Assembly: GCA_964030785.1 (NCBI GenBank)
Contig: OZ034969.1
Span: 31,917,601-31,981,600 of the forward strand
Length of the DNA stretch: 64,000 nt
Reading direction: 5' to 3'
Source: Siderastrea siderea
Lineage: Eukaryota > Cnidaria > Anthozoa > Scleractinia > Rhizangiidae
Shown piece by piece: positions 1 through 11,510 of the stretch (position 1 is the first letter of the stretch; every line of letters starts with the position of its first letter). The notes below the pieces were generated by a model. It was not told where the DNA came from. It made no database searches and worked only from the letters and a program-made list of their open reading frames with translations. Both the position numbers and the translations under genes were made by a program.

Positions 1-483
1 ATTTAGTGATTCAAGATCAAGTTTGTTTTTAACGTTTATTTTGCTGTTCGAATTATAACAGTGGTATTAAGTTTTGGCTATGAGGGGGGAAACATTTAAA
101 ACTTCGTATATGAAAAAGAGCGTTCTCTATCGTTATTAGTGAGGAGCATAAAGTGAAGGGAGACTGGTTTGTTGTGGTCAGGTTTCTCCGCACTGGTTGA
201 AGATACGCGAGGGTGCTTACATTTGCTAATTATATAAACTTAAAAGAGCTAAAATATAGTACAAGGTTAGCAGCACGAGTTTTCTTTTTTTGGTGTTAAT
301 CGTATTGAAATTGTTATTTATGTGAGAAAACTAATCTTGGCTGGAGTATATAGAAGTTTCAAAGTCCTGTTTTACCTAGGAAAAGATAAAGGGAATTCTA
401 TGAATAGCATTTGTTTGTAAACCTAAGCTATTTTCATTAAAATTCGTGAAGTGCAAATTAATTGAGAGCGTGGAGAGGAAACT
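1..483. other. Unassigned left edge
   Basis: AT-rich sequence with no coding region, RNA gene or repeat that I can support. The short open frame at 423-623 (minus) overlaps the 3' untranslated tail of the neighbouring Penelope-like element and has no recognisable domain. Confidence 0.5.
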
Positions 484-2012
484 GTAAATGGTTTTAAACC
501 AGGAGTCATATCATAATTCGGTAAATTGTGATCGTTCGGGTGAGCGTAGTCCTGAGAAGGACTGTTTGAGGTGACATTGACTAAGGTTTCGACAACCTGA
601 GCGGAGGTCATCATCATAGTCAAGTGAACTGTGAATCGTCAGTAGATGTTATAAGTCTCTGGTCGTTGTCCTGATTGGTCGACGATCTCGTGATGTTATT
701 GGTCGTCTGTCAGTAAAGCCGTGATGTTATTGGCTGTGAAAACTGTTAAACGTGATTGGTGCGTTTCGATCCGTCTTTTGTTAGTCAAATGTCCGTTGGT
801 CTATTGTTAGTCAAATAAGTCGGTTTGTCTATTGTTTGTCTGTCTTGTTATTGTCGGCAATCAGTCGTTTGTAAGGTGCAGGTAGCTGTTGGCAACGGTT
901 CAGTGGTGTTTGTTCTAAGTTAGTAAACCAGCTTTCCAGAGTGATTCGTTGATAGTAGTCCGTGCTGTAGGTAACGCATTCAGCAGAGTCCCAGTCGATT
1001 CTGTGGTTTGTTTTTAAATGGTGCTCAGCAATGTGATTGTTGATATCACCATTTCTAGTCGCTCGTTTGTGTTCAGTCAGTCGGACGTTCAGATTTCTGC
1101 CGGTCTCACCAACATAAGTGGCCTGGCAGTCGCAGCATTTGATTTTATAAACTGCTCACCGTCTGTCGCTCGGTTCGTCTTTGTCTTCAACGTTCGTCAG
1201 TAGCTGTCGTAAAGTAGTGATAGGTTTGTGAGCAACGCGGATGTTGTAGGGCTGTAGGATTCGTGCGATAGTTTCAGAAGTCCCTTTGATGTAAGGTATG
1301 GTTGCAGTAGTGACAGGTGTCGCGTTAGTGTTCGTAGCGTTTGGTTCGGAGTTTCTGTAAGTGTTGTGTGTAATAAAGTCCCGGTTATAATTGTTCTTGT
1401 TGAAAAGGTTGTCTAAGTACTTGTTTTCGTCCGTTAAGCTGTCAGGTGAGTCACAAACTAGTTGCGCGCGTCTTGTCAGGGTCGGTCCGTATAGTCGTAG
1501 CTTTGTGAGAAGTCGGGTTGTAAGATGATTGGTCGAGTAGTCTGTCGGTATGTGTCGGTTTTCTGTAAATTGTCGTCCGTAGTTCCTTATTGTCGCGGGT
1601 AACTAAGCAACCTAGAAAAGGTATTTTACCATTTTCCTCGATCTCCTTAGTAAACTGTATGTCGGCGTTTTGTCCGTTGAGATGTTTGTGAAGATCGTCG
1701 ATTTCGTCGTTGTGTAGGGCTGTAAAGGTATCGTCAACGTAACGTAGCCAGAGTGGTAGTGTTCGTTTGTAAGTTGCGAGGGCTCGTTCCTCGATGTTTT
1801 GCATAACGATTTCTGCAAGAACAACCGAAACTGGTGAGCCCATAGCTATTCCGTGCAACTGTTTGTAGTGCTTGCTGTTGTACTGAAAATACGTAGAAGT
1901 AAGACAAAGGTTCAGTAAGTCCATTAAGTCGTCTGTCGGTAGCGGTAGTTCAATAGTGGAGTCGTTGATGGCGGTCTCAGTGCAGTCTAGAGCCAGTTGA
2001 AGTGGAATACTT
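484..2012 (-). mobile_element. 5'-truncated Penelope-like retroelement (GIY-YIG type)
   Basis: A Penelope-like element read on the minus strand. Recognisable coding homology begins near 2012, inside the reverse transcriptase, so the N-terminal part is missing; 5' truncation is common in these elements. The coding part ends at 829. The following ~345 bases look like its 3' untranslated region, so the 484 limit is approximate. Sequence upstream of the break (2013-2440) has short open frames but no reverse-transcriptase motif. Confidence 0.75.
829..2012 (-). pseudogene. Penelope-like reverse transcriptase plus GIY-YIG endonuclease, broken
   Basis: The protein would copy element RNA into the genome at a nick made by its GIY-YIG domain. 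In the first frame (2012 to 1451) I see the reverse-transcriptase motifs MGSPVS, the catalytic YVDD (near 1728-1741), a FLGCLVTR block and TIYRKPTHTDRLLD, typical of Penelope-like elements. The frame is lost at 1480-1487, where GGTC is tandemly duplicated (4 bases); skipping one copy restores the expected reading. The next frame runs to 829 with one in-frame TGA at 1156-1158, directly before the C-terminal domain. That domain has paired cysteines (KCCDC), TYVGETGRN, RLTEHKRA and a conserved IDWDSA block, the GIY-YIG nuclease signature. Two inactivating lesions plus 5' truncation make it a dead copy. Identification is from motif recognition only. Confidence 0.85.
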
Positions 2013-3222
2013 GGATCTCGGGGCGCGAGAGAATTAGAAATCAAAGGGCGGGGCTATGGCTAAGTCGTGGATAACGTATTTTAGAAATGAAAGCTGATAG
2101 CGAACTTGAAATTAGCCTATTATTTAAGTCTGTCGAAACATGGCTCATAGTATGCAAGATCCTTCTGAGAAAGCCAAGGCTTTGTTTGCTGGCTTTTGTT
2201 GTACGCATATTACTAGAAGACATATGTGAGGGGATCTTCTGCGTGTTTTTGCGTGTGTCTTGTAAAATTGATTAGAAGTGCGCGGTCCATATTTACAAGT
2301 AGACTTTGACTTATTTCTTGAACGGTTAATGCATCTGCAAGTCCATTCTTGTTAGTATTTAAGTTTAAATCATTACATAAGTGTTGCAAGCGATGTTTGT
2401 TGTTCTGGTTGACCACATAAGTTCTTTGGTTTCTCATCATGAACTCAGGTGAATTGTGTCAATGTTTGTCGTGTTTTCAATAGTTGTTATGTTCAAGAAG
2501 TGCTGGTTTTGCTCATAGTCCAACAAGTTCGAGAAATAAGATGGGATTTACTCATTTTGAGGTCACTTTCCAGCAAGGTGGAATTTATATATCCCCTGTG
2601 ACCTTGGGGGGGTGGAAGAGCAAATGCTCATCTCCTCGTGATGTTTAGCGTCTGGACGAGTCAAAAGCTCACGAAATTCAGTCTCCAAGGTGGCCACAGT
2701 ACTAATTTGAAACATTCGAAGTTCACTTGAAAGACATCCTAATCATCCTGTAAGGAACCTCCTGTTCCTGTAAGGGGAACCTACTAGACTAAGCGCATGT
2801 GCGTTTTGTGTAAAACACTATGATGTGGGGTCTCTTGTGGTTCCCAGTCCTCAGTTTTAGCGGCTGGCTTAGGAGTTCCTGCAACTGGAGCTGTGCGGCT
2901 CTGTGGATGGTGTTTGGTTCGATATGTTCTAGTTTTGGCGAAACGTCGGCTGTTTTCTGAGGCTAGCCATTTTCAAGTTCAAATCGCTTAGAATAAATTG
3001 TCGGAAACAATAAATAATTATGCAATGTGAGGCAAATAGTTAATTTGGCTTGTACTGAGTGATTTTTACTTGCTTTTGTATTATCAAAGGTTTTTTTACA
3101 AGAAATTTTTGGGCAAGGGAATTCGATGCGGCGAATTTCTGAACTGGTGATCGGTATACGAGAAGGCCAGGTGGCCTTATTTTACCTACATGTCGTATTT
3201 GTGCGCCCGAAAATAATAAGAG
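2013..3222. other. Unassigned spacer
   Basis: No coding region supported. Minus-strand open frames at 2041-2223 and 2213-2440 lie just upstream of the retroelement break and might be host or foreign sequence at the truncation point; neither shows a known motif. The rest (2440-3220) is AT-rich and featureless to me. Confidence 0.4.
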
Positions 3223-3628
3223 TTAAGACGATTTCCGCTCAACGTTCTAGCAGTAAGTGAAAAAATTAAGTTACCAAAAAATACTTGCAGCACGATCACA
3301 TTTTGAGAACAGATAAGAACTTATCGATAATTCTGCTCCCAGGCTGACCCCACGAGAGAAAATTGGATTTGAATTTATCCATATTTCAATTAAAAACACA
3401 CTTCATGTCAGTTCAAAACAAGATGGTGCCCGTTCTTGGCATATATTCACGAGATTGACATTAAATTTTCTCGAGAATGCTTGAGAATTTCATCGCGGGG
3501 TCACTTGGGGAAGTGAATTAAAGGGAGGTGTTTCAAATAGCATTGAAAATGTTACCGTGCTATGGGTAGTTTTTTAGTAAATATTTTTTGCACTTATTGC
3601 TCGAACGTTGAGCAGAATCCGTCTTAAT
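3223..3628. mobile_element. Imperfect inverted-repeat element (MITE-like)
   Basis: The arms at about 3223-3300 and 3545-3628 are inverted copies: TTAAGACG, CGCTCAACGTTC and the following poly-A/T stretch reappear reversed at the right end. About 240 bases separate the arms and hold no long open frame. The structure suggests a non-autonomous DNA transposon. I found no clear target-site duplication, so the exact limits are uncertain. Confidence 0.5.
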
Positions 3629-3753
3629 CAGTCTTGTTGTTTCGAATGTGTGAGGTGATACAGGTTCCGCAAAGATATCTGAGTCTAGTTCTTAGTGGGA
3701 TTAAATCTGAACATCTGAGGTAATCAGTTAGGCCTTGTGAATAAATATTCTAC

Positions 3754-4148
3754 CACAGGTGTCCCAAGCTCAGGTTGTGTGTCATATGGTATTGCGAAAT
3801 AGCGGTCATAGCGAAATTATAAGAGTTTGTATGGGGATATATACGATATGCTTTAGAAAACACAAATAGTACAAAATTGTCAATAAAAATACCTTATCTT
3901 ACTTTCATGGTGTCTTACCGAGGGAGCTAAAACTCGCAAAAATCGCTAGAAATCGGGAAAGTAAGGGCACAAACGGCAAGTTAGACACCATGGAAGTAAG
4001 ATAAGGTATAATTTTTTATTAAAAATTTTGTAGTATTTGTGTTTTCTAAAGCATATCGTAAATATCCCGATACAAACTCTTATAATTTGGCTATGACCGC
4101 TATTTCGCAATAGCATATGACACACAACTTGAGCTTGAGCCGCCTGTG
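3754..4148. mobile_element. Foldback element with CACAGG ends and 7-bp duplication
   Basis: Two ~160-base arms (3754-3916 and 3981-4148) are imperfect inverted copies around a ~65-base loop. The ends read CACAGGTG... and ...CGCCTGTG, and ATTCTAC flanks it directly on both sides (3747-3753 and 4149-4155), which looks like a 7-base target-site duplication. The same CACAGG terminus is shared with elements at 5049-5571 and 58535-58959. A minus-strand open frame across the palindrome (3946-4347) runs out of the element and is not a gene. Confidence 0.75.
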
Positions 4149-4342
4149 ATTCTACAAAATGGAAGGGTTGGCTGCTGGTGGTAACTGGGTTTATCTCGGC
4201 ACGCAGGGAAGAGACTATGATTCGGTGTACACTGGCGTACACTGTAGTAACAAATGTAAAATAATAAAATTCTTCTGTTTGCATTAAAATCAAAACATTG
4301 AAGAAAATCAAAAGAGAACACGGGTAAAACGAAATGAATTTA

Positions 4343-4819
4343 TGCACCGATCAATTCGAAAGTTCAACATCCCCCCCCGGGCAACCCCCCGGGCATTTGA
4401 ACTTTTGAAGATTGCCTTGTTCAAATTCCCTCCACTCGGGGCAAGAAAGCCGTTGAAATGCCCCACCAATTAGTACTGAGCTACCTCTCCTCAAAGGCAA
4501 ATTTCGTTTTCAATCAACACTGTTCACACTTTTCAAAGAGAGATATGCCGTAATGACACCTTCAAACTTCTTTTAAAGACCCTTTTGAAAGAGTTATTCA
4601 TTAACAAAGGCGAAATTCAATCTTGTAAATCCGTCAACCCTGCAAAAACCGAAAAAACTCACGGGCGTATTACGTCAGAACAAGAGATAAATCTGGTTCA
4701 AATTCCCCACCCTTCCAACGTAACGTTCAAATCCCCCCTCCCTAGGTATGATGTACAGCCAAATGCCCGGGGTATGCCCGGGGGGGGGGGGGTGTTGAAG
4801 TTTCGAATTGATCGGCGCA
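4343..4819. mobile_element. MITE with TGCACCGATCAATTCGAAA-type ends
   Basis: The left end TGCACCGATCAATTCGAAAG and the right end CTTTCGAATTGATCGGCGCA-like sequence are inverted copies with a few mismatches, followed inward by C-rich and G-rich stretches containing CCCGGGCA. TTA stands on both flanks (4340-4342 and 4820-4822), compatible with a 3-base duplication, though three bases can match by chance. The interior has no credible gene. C-rich pieces like its left arm recur at 6090-6190 and 26150-26240. Confidence 0.6.
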
Positions 4820-5048
4820 TTAAAGTCACTCTCTCTTTATTGTAGGTTCTTTGTTTACGCTCTGCGTGAGGTGGTAAACGGTAACAGTTATCAGGTTACT
4901 TGAATGATTGTGTGTTGTAAGCTGTATTCATGTTAGGTCGCTTGTTCAGGGCTGCGCTACTATCCCAGAGAGATCAAACCGAGGTACTACAATGTATTCC
5001 ATCGAATTGCAGTAATAACAGATGCTGTACGTTTCCGCGTAGTTTGCG

Positions 5049-5571
5049 CACAGGTAACCCAAGCTCTGTGGGAGATATATAGACCGTGTGACCTTTGTTC
5101 TGCGTTGTGTGAGTGTTGTAATATGAGCGTAACGGCGGCCGTTGCGTAACAGTGAAATTATAAGGATTTGTATGGGAAAAAACGATTCCGACTTTAATTT
5201 AAAAATGCGAACGTGTTTTTAATAAAAAAAAACCCTACCTGAAGTCCTCTGTCTGTTGTTCTTTCTCCTATGTGGTTTTTGGAGCGATTTAGCGCGATTC
5301 CAGTGAGTTTTAGTTCCACTGCCTTTCTAAATCGCTCCAAAAACTACATAGGAGAAAGAACAACAGACAGAGAACTTCAGGTAGGGTTTTTTTTTAATTA
5401 AAAACACGTTCGCATTTTTAAATTAAAGTCGGAATCGTTTTTTCCCATACAAATCCTTATAATTTCACTGTTACGCAACGGCCGCCGTTACGCTCATATT
5501 ACAACACTCACACAACGCAGAACAAAGGTCACACGGTCTATATATCTCCCACAGAGCTTGGGTTACCTGTG
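5049..5571. mobile_element. Near-perfect foldback element, CACAGGTAAC ends
   Basis: Arms of roughly 240 bases (5049-5290 and 5325-5571) are nearly exact inverted copies, with only scattered mismatches and a short loop. The ends are CACAGGTAACCCAAGC and its reverse complement. The arm contains a poly-A run, a block that also occurs in the smaller element at 3754 (TATAAG.GTTTGTATGGG) and a CGGCCGCCGTTACGC block. It would form a very long hairpin or cruciform. I see no matching target-site duplication. Confidence 0.8.
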
Positions 5572-6192
5572 AAAGTACTAACCTTTACGTCAGGAGTTCG
5601 ATCACGTGGTTACGCGTCAACTAAGGTCAAGTAAGGATCGTGGGCTCTGCGGAGTGGATCACGAGTTTCATGCGTTTTGAAGTTTGTATCATCTCTATAA
5701 ATATTGATGGCGAGTTGTGTAGTTTTAGGGCCACGTAGAGTTTTAAATGGAGCTCCTTATATGTACTAGTGTTGTCTAGGCGAAATTAGCTTGTTGAAGT
5801 ATCTGCTGTATCGTTTAGATGGCAACTACATTTTGGAAAAGATTTCAACTTCATTTTGACCAAGCGGAAAAGTGTGAATGGACGTGATGCTGTTTGCGTT
5901 TGACTGTTATGAAGGGGATAAAGTTGCGGTGGAAAAGTGGTAGCAGGGAAAGTATGCGAGTGATTACGTTAGGAGACTGCTTGTAGTTTGGAGTACTTTT
6001 ATGTGGACAGATGAGTGATCAGGAAATCGTCACTTGAGCACGTTTTCAAGGTAATGTACTAGTGAAATGGAGGCTTCAATATCCCACCCTCCTCCTCCTC
6101 CGGTCCGGGCAACTTCCCGAGCATTTGCACTTCTGAAGATTGGCTTGTTCAAGTTCTCTTCTCTCGTTGTAAAAAAGCCGTTGAAATGAGCT
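5572..6192. other. Unassigned spacer
   Basis: No gene seen. The part at 6085-6190 repeats the C-rich block found in the MITE at 4343-4450 (GGGCA...CATTTG.ACTT.TGAAGATTG), so it is probably a fragment of that family. Confidence 0.4.
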
Positions 6193-9100
6193 AGTCCAGA
6201 AGTGACTTAAGGGCATAAATGTGTGAATTGATAATTCATAAAATGCTTCTGGGAAAGCCTAGAAGATAAATTGTCATATTTGACTTACTTGTCCTTCTTG
6301 GCCTGCTAAAGAGCCTTTGTTGTGCTAGAAGATAAACAAAGATAGTTTTGTCTTATTGATTTTGGCTTGTTTTACTTTTGCTCTGCAGTTGTTTCTTCTT
6401 TTGAATAGGAATTTGTATATCTCAAGTATATTATTCATAATATTTAATGATAAATAGTGATAACAATAGCTGTAACCACAGGAAGGATTGAAGTTGGTTT
6501 CTATAGCAAATTTGTTTAATAGTTACTTTGTGTTTTTCAAAGATCAGTCGTATTAACTATGATAATAGATAGAGGCAATATTTTATAGTTCTCTAAGTAA
6601 TCAGACTTTACTTACGTGTGCATGTTTGATTGCAGCCATGTGTCTGAGTTGCTTGATTGGAAGCTGTTAAGAAATTGACAAGAAAATAATACAATTTTGT
6701 GGGAAATGCTATGGTTTAATTTGTCAAAATTACAGTAATTAGTTTGAAAGCTGAAGCTGAAGCTGAAGCTGAACACATGTTGGCATTGATTTAGCTTTTG
6801 GTCTATGATTTTTATTTGGTTTTGTTGTTGAAGGTGTAATTAATGTTTTATAAATTATACTCATTTGGTGTGTAGTGCTCTGAGTGTGGTTGTTTCTTAA
6901 TAGCTAGGTTAGTGTCTAGGGAATTTTTCCTTTCCCTTCCAGCCGAAGTCTGGGAAGGGTTGAGCGAGAGAACGCCTAGGAAATATTCCCAAAATATGGC
7001 TGATTTTAGCCTGTTTGAAGTGCGTGTTTGAGTCTTAGCCGGGCTGTTTGCATTTGTAAAAGATTTGATGAATGCAGATATTAAGTGTTATTTCAAATCC
7101 TTGGTGAATTGTTAAATTTAAGAATGTGACTGTTACGGTGACTGAAATTTCTAATCCAAAGTTTTCCTGCAGAAAGTTGTCCACAAATCGAGGAAACAAA
7201 ATGCCCAGAAAGAGAAAAAAAAACCCATAAAATAAAGTAAAACTAGAAAATGCGAGGGGAGAAAACGTTGAACACAAAAGCAGTCAAAACTTTATCTTAA
7301 AGTTGTGCTTTCTGTGGATGCATGAAGAAAATAATTATGTTAGAAAATTGTTGTGGAATTATGTAAAGAAAAAGTGTAAATAGGTTGCAGCTTGAAACAA
7401 CATTTTAGGTAGTTGACTGTTCAAAGTTTAAGGTTGCAGTAGTCCAGAACTGACTTTAGGGCATAAATTTCTCAATTGATTATTTATGAAATGCTTCTGG
7501 AAGAGCCTAGAAGATAAATTTTCATATTTGACTTACTTGTCCTTCTTGGCCTGCTAAAGAGCCTTTGTTGTGCTAGAAGAGAAACAAAGATGGTTTTGTC
7601 TTATTGATTCTGGCTTCTTTTACTTTTGCTCTGCAGTTGTTTCTTCATTTTAATAGGAATTTGTATATCTGAAGTGTGTTATTGATAATATTATTTTAAT
7701 GATAAATAATGATAACAATGGTTGTAACCACAAGAAGGATTGAAGTTTGTTTCTACAGCAAATTTGTTTAATAGTTATTCTGTGTTTTTCAAAGATCAGT
7801 CGTATTAACTATGATAATAGATAGAGGCAATATTTTATAGTTCCTTAAGTAATCAGACTTTACTTACATGTGTGTGTTAGATTGCAGCCATATGTCTGAG
7901 TTGCTTGATTGGAAGCTGTTAAGAATGATAAGAAAATAATACAATTTTGGGGGAAATGCTATGGTTTAATTTGTCAAAATTACAGTAGTTAGTTTGAAAG
8001 CTGAAGCTGAACACATGTTGGGATTGATTTAGGTTTTGGTCTATGATTTTTATTTGGTTTTATTGTTGAAGGTGTAATTAACGTTTTATAAATTAGACTC
8101 TTTTGGTGTGTAGTGCTCTGAGTATGGTTGTTTCTTAATAGGTTAGTGTCTAGGCAATTTTTCCTTTCCCTTCCAGCCGAAGTCTGGAAAGGGTTGAGCG
8201 ACAAAACGCCTAGGAAATATTCCCAAAATATGGCTGATTTTAGCCTGTTTGAAGTGCATGTTTGAGTGTTAGCTGGGCTGTTTGCATTTGTAAAAGATTT
8301 GATGAATGCAGATATAAAGTGTTATTTCAAATCCTTGGTGAATTGTTAAATTTAAGAATGTGACTGTTACGGTGACTGAAATTTCTAATCCAAAGTTTTC
8401 CTGCAGAAAGTTGTCCACAAATCAAGGAAACAACATGCCCAGAAAGAGAAAAAAAACACATAAAATAAAGTAAAACTAGAAAATGAGAGGGGAGAAAAAG
8501 TTGAACAGAAAAGCAGTCAAAGCTTTGTTATGTCAAAGTTGTGCTTTCTATGGATGCATGAAGAAATTAAATTAGAAAATTGTTTTGGAATTATGTAAAG
8601 AAAAAGTGTAAATAGGTTGCAGCTTGAAACAACATTTTAGGTCGTTGACTGTTCAAAGTTTAAGGTTCGAATAGTCCAGAACTGACTTTAGGGCATAAAT
8701 TTGTCAATTAATAAATTATTTATAAAATGCTTCTGGAAGAGCCTAGAAGATAAATTGTCACATTTGACTTACTTATCCTTCTTGGCGTGCTAAAGAGCCT
8801 TTGTTGTGCTAGAAGATAAACAAAGATGGTTTTGTCTTATTGATTTTGGCTTGTTTTACTTTTGCTGTGCAGTTGTTTCTTCTTTTTAATAGGAATTTGT
8901 AATCAAGTATATTATTGATAATATTTAATGATAAACAGTGATAACAATAGTTGTAACCACAAGAAGGATTGAAGTTGGTTTCTACAGCAAATTTGTTTAA
9001 TAGTTATTTTGTGTTTTTCAAAGATCAGTCGTATTAACTATGATAATAGATAGAGGCAATATATTATAGTTCTTTAAGTAATCAGACTTTACTTACATGT

Positions 9101-11157
9101 GTGTGTTTGATTGCAGCCATATGTCTGAGTTCCTTGATTGGAAGCTGTTAAGAATGATAAGAAAATAATACAATTTTGGGGGAAATGCTATGGTTTAATT
9201 TGTCAAAATTACAGTAATTAGTTTGAAAGCTGAAGCTGAACACACGTTGGGATTGATTTAGCTTTTGGTCTATGATTGTTATTTGGTTTTATTGGTGAAG
9301 GTGTAATTAAAGTTTTATAAATTAGACTCTTTTGGTGTGTAGTGCTCTGAGTATGGTTGTTTCTTAATAGGTTAGTGTCTAGGCAATTTTCCCTTTCCCT
9401 TCCAGCCGAAGTCTGGGAAGGGTTGAGCGAGAGAACGCCTAGTAAATATTCCCAAACTATGGCTGATTTTAGCATGTTTGAAGTGCATGTTTGAGTGTTA
9501 GCTGGGCTGTTTGCATTTGTAAAAGATTTGATTATATAAAGTGTTATTCCAAATCCTTGGTGTTGTTAAATTTAAGAATGTGACTGTTACAGTAACTGAA
9601 AGTTTTAATCCAAAGTTTTCCTGCAAAAAGTTGTCCACAAATTGAGGAAACAAAAAGCCCAGAAAGAGAAAAAAAAACACGTTGTAAAATATTATTATAG
9701 TAAAACTAGAAAATGAGAGGGGAGAAAAAGTTGAACAGAAAAGCACTCAAAATTTTGTTATCTCAGAGTTGTGCTTTCTGTGGATGCATGAAGAATGTTA
9801 GAAAACTGTTTTGGAATTATGTAAAGAAAAAGTGTAGATAGGTTGCAGCTTGAAACAACATTTTACGTAGTTGACTGTTCAAAGTTTAAGGTTCCAGTAG
9901 TCCAGAACTGACTTTAGGGCATACATTTGTGAATTAACAATTCATAAAATGCTTCTAGAAAAGCCTAGAAGATAAATTGTCATATTTGAGTTACTGGTCC
10001 TTCTTGGCCTGCTAAAGAGCCTTTGTTGTGCTAGAAGATGATCAAAGATGGTTTTGTCTTATTGATTTTGGCTTGTTTTACTTTTATTCTGTAGTTTTTA
10101 ATAGGAATTTTTATATCTCAAGTGTATTATTGATAATATTTAATGATAAATAATGATAACAATAGTTGTAACCACAAGAAGGATTGAAGTTGGTTTCTGC
10201 AGCAAATTTGTTTAATAATGTCATTAACTATGATAATAGATAGAGGCAATATTTTATAGTTCTTTAAGTAATCAGACTTTACTTACATGTGTGTGTCTGA
10301 TTGCCATCTGTTTGAGTTGCTTGATGGGAAGCTGTTGAGAATGATAAGAAAATAGTACAATTTTGTAGGAAATGCTATGGTTTACTTTGCCAAACTTACA
10401 GTAATTAGTTTGAAAGTTGAGGCTGAACACATGGTGAGATTGATTTAGCTTTTGGACTATGATTTTTATTTGGTTTTATTGTTGAAGGTGTAATTTAAGT
10501 TTTATAATATTCTTTTGGTGTGAAGTGCTCTGAGTATGGTTGTTTCTTAGGCTAGTGCCTAGGCAATCTTACTTGTTCTGTTGTCCACCCGAAGTCTGGG
10601 AAGGGTTGAGTGAGAGAATGCGTAGGAAATATTCCCAAAATATGACTGATTTTAGCCTGTTTGAAGTGCATGTTTGAGTGTTGGCCTGGCTGTTTGCATT
10701 TGTAAAAGATTTGATGATATAGTGTTATTTCAAATCCCTGGTGTTATTAAGGGTGCATTCTTTTGGGACTCTTCTGGTTATTCTTATTCCGGTTTAGGAA
10801 TAACAGAATACACGGAATTTCAATTTCGAAAAGAACGCCAATTCTGGAAACGGAATACCCATGGCGGAGGTGACCTGAGAACCACTATGTCTGCACACGC
10901 GCGGGCGGCCGCGTCGGATTTCCCGCCAAAAATTTGCCAAAAGAAAGCGTATTCTGTCTATTCCGAGTAAACCGTATTCCTTTCATTCTGTTCATTCTGC
11001 TATCGGGAGCAGAATGAACGGAATGATATTCCGTTCATTCCGAAAACGGAATAGCTCCCAAAAGAACACAAATACCGTCTATTCCGAGTATTCCTATTCC
11101 GGAATAGTCCCAAAAGAATGCACCCTAAATTTAAGAATGTGACTGTTATGGTGACTG
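6193..11157. repeat. Four-copy tandem array of a ~1.23-kb unit
   Basis: Four head-to-tail copies, each opening with AGTCCAGAA(C/G)TGAC, start at 6193, 7441, 8673 and 9899, with spacings of 1248, 1232 and 1226 bases. All share the same ordered landmarks: CTGGAAGAGCCTAGAAGATAA, GATCAGTCGTATTAACTATG, GCTGAAGCTGAA, CAGCCGAAGTCTGGGAAGGG, and GAATGTGACTGTTACGGTGA. Copy 1 has extra GAAGCT units at 6745-6770. Copy 4 carries a 375-base insertion and loses similarity after about 11157. The open frames seen in single copies shift between copies, so I see no conserved protein; the function, if any, is unknown. Confidence 0.9.
10751..11125. mobile_element. Harbinger-type MITE inserted in repeat copy 4
   Basis: A 375-base insertion with terminal inverted repeats GGGTGCATTCTTTTGGGA and its reverse complement, flanked by TAA on both sides (10748-10750 and 11126-11128). 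Copies 1-3 of the surrounding tandem repeat run through the same position without the insert (GTTAAATTTAAGAATGTGAC), so the empty site is visible in the same window. GGG-starting ends with a 3-base TWA duplication fit the PIF/Harbinger superfamily. The interior has GGAATA-rich sub-repeats and no transposase, so it is non-autonomous. Confidence 0.88.
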
Positions 11158-11510
11158 ATCGCATGAGGTTGAAAAAACTATGGGGATAAGTTATATAAAA
11201 AGGCATGTGACTTACACGGGCGTTCAACAGAGCACATGATTGCGTTTTGACTGGATGACTGGCCCTGACTGTTTGCATCTCTTTATGATTGTGAGTATTA
11301 ACTAGAGAATTGAAGTTGTTGAAACAAGTGCAAAAAGTTATCACACTTTACGTTTTACACAGTTTACGGTAATTATGAGACTTACAGAGAATGAGATGTT
11401 GTTGGACTTTTGAGACATCTGGATAGAAATCTGTAAAAAATATTACAAAAGGGCTCAGTTAGTAACATGCAGAACGTGCGGAAATTGTTGAGTGTTACTA
11501 AACGCAGGAA
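11158..11510. other. Unassigned spacer
   Basis: No gene seen. The minus-strand open frame at 11000-11344 starts inside the Harbinger-type MITE and is a chance frame. Confidence 0.4.

Noticed and set aside
484..680. Hammerhead ribozyme in the 3' part of the Penelope-like element (ATGATGA ... GTCGAAAC on the minus strand)
   Set aside because: Such ribozymes are known in these elements, and the fragment has core-like pieces, but I could not build a consistent three-stem fold with the conserved core, so I do not call it.
6193..11157. Open frames of 70-98 codons inside the 1.23-kb repeats as genes
   Set aside because: Their frames and stops shift between copies because of indels, and no domain is recognisable; they look like by-products of repeat similarity.
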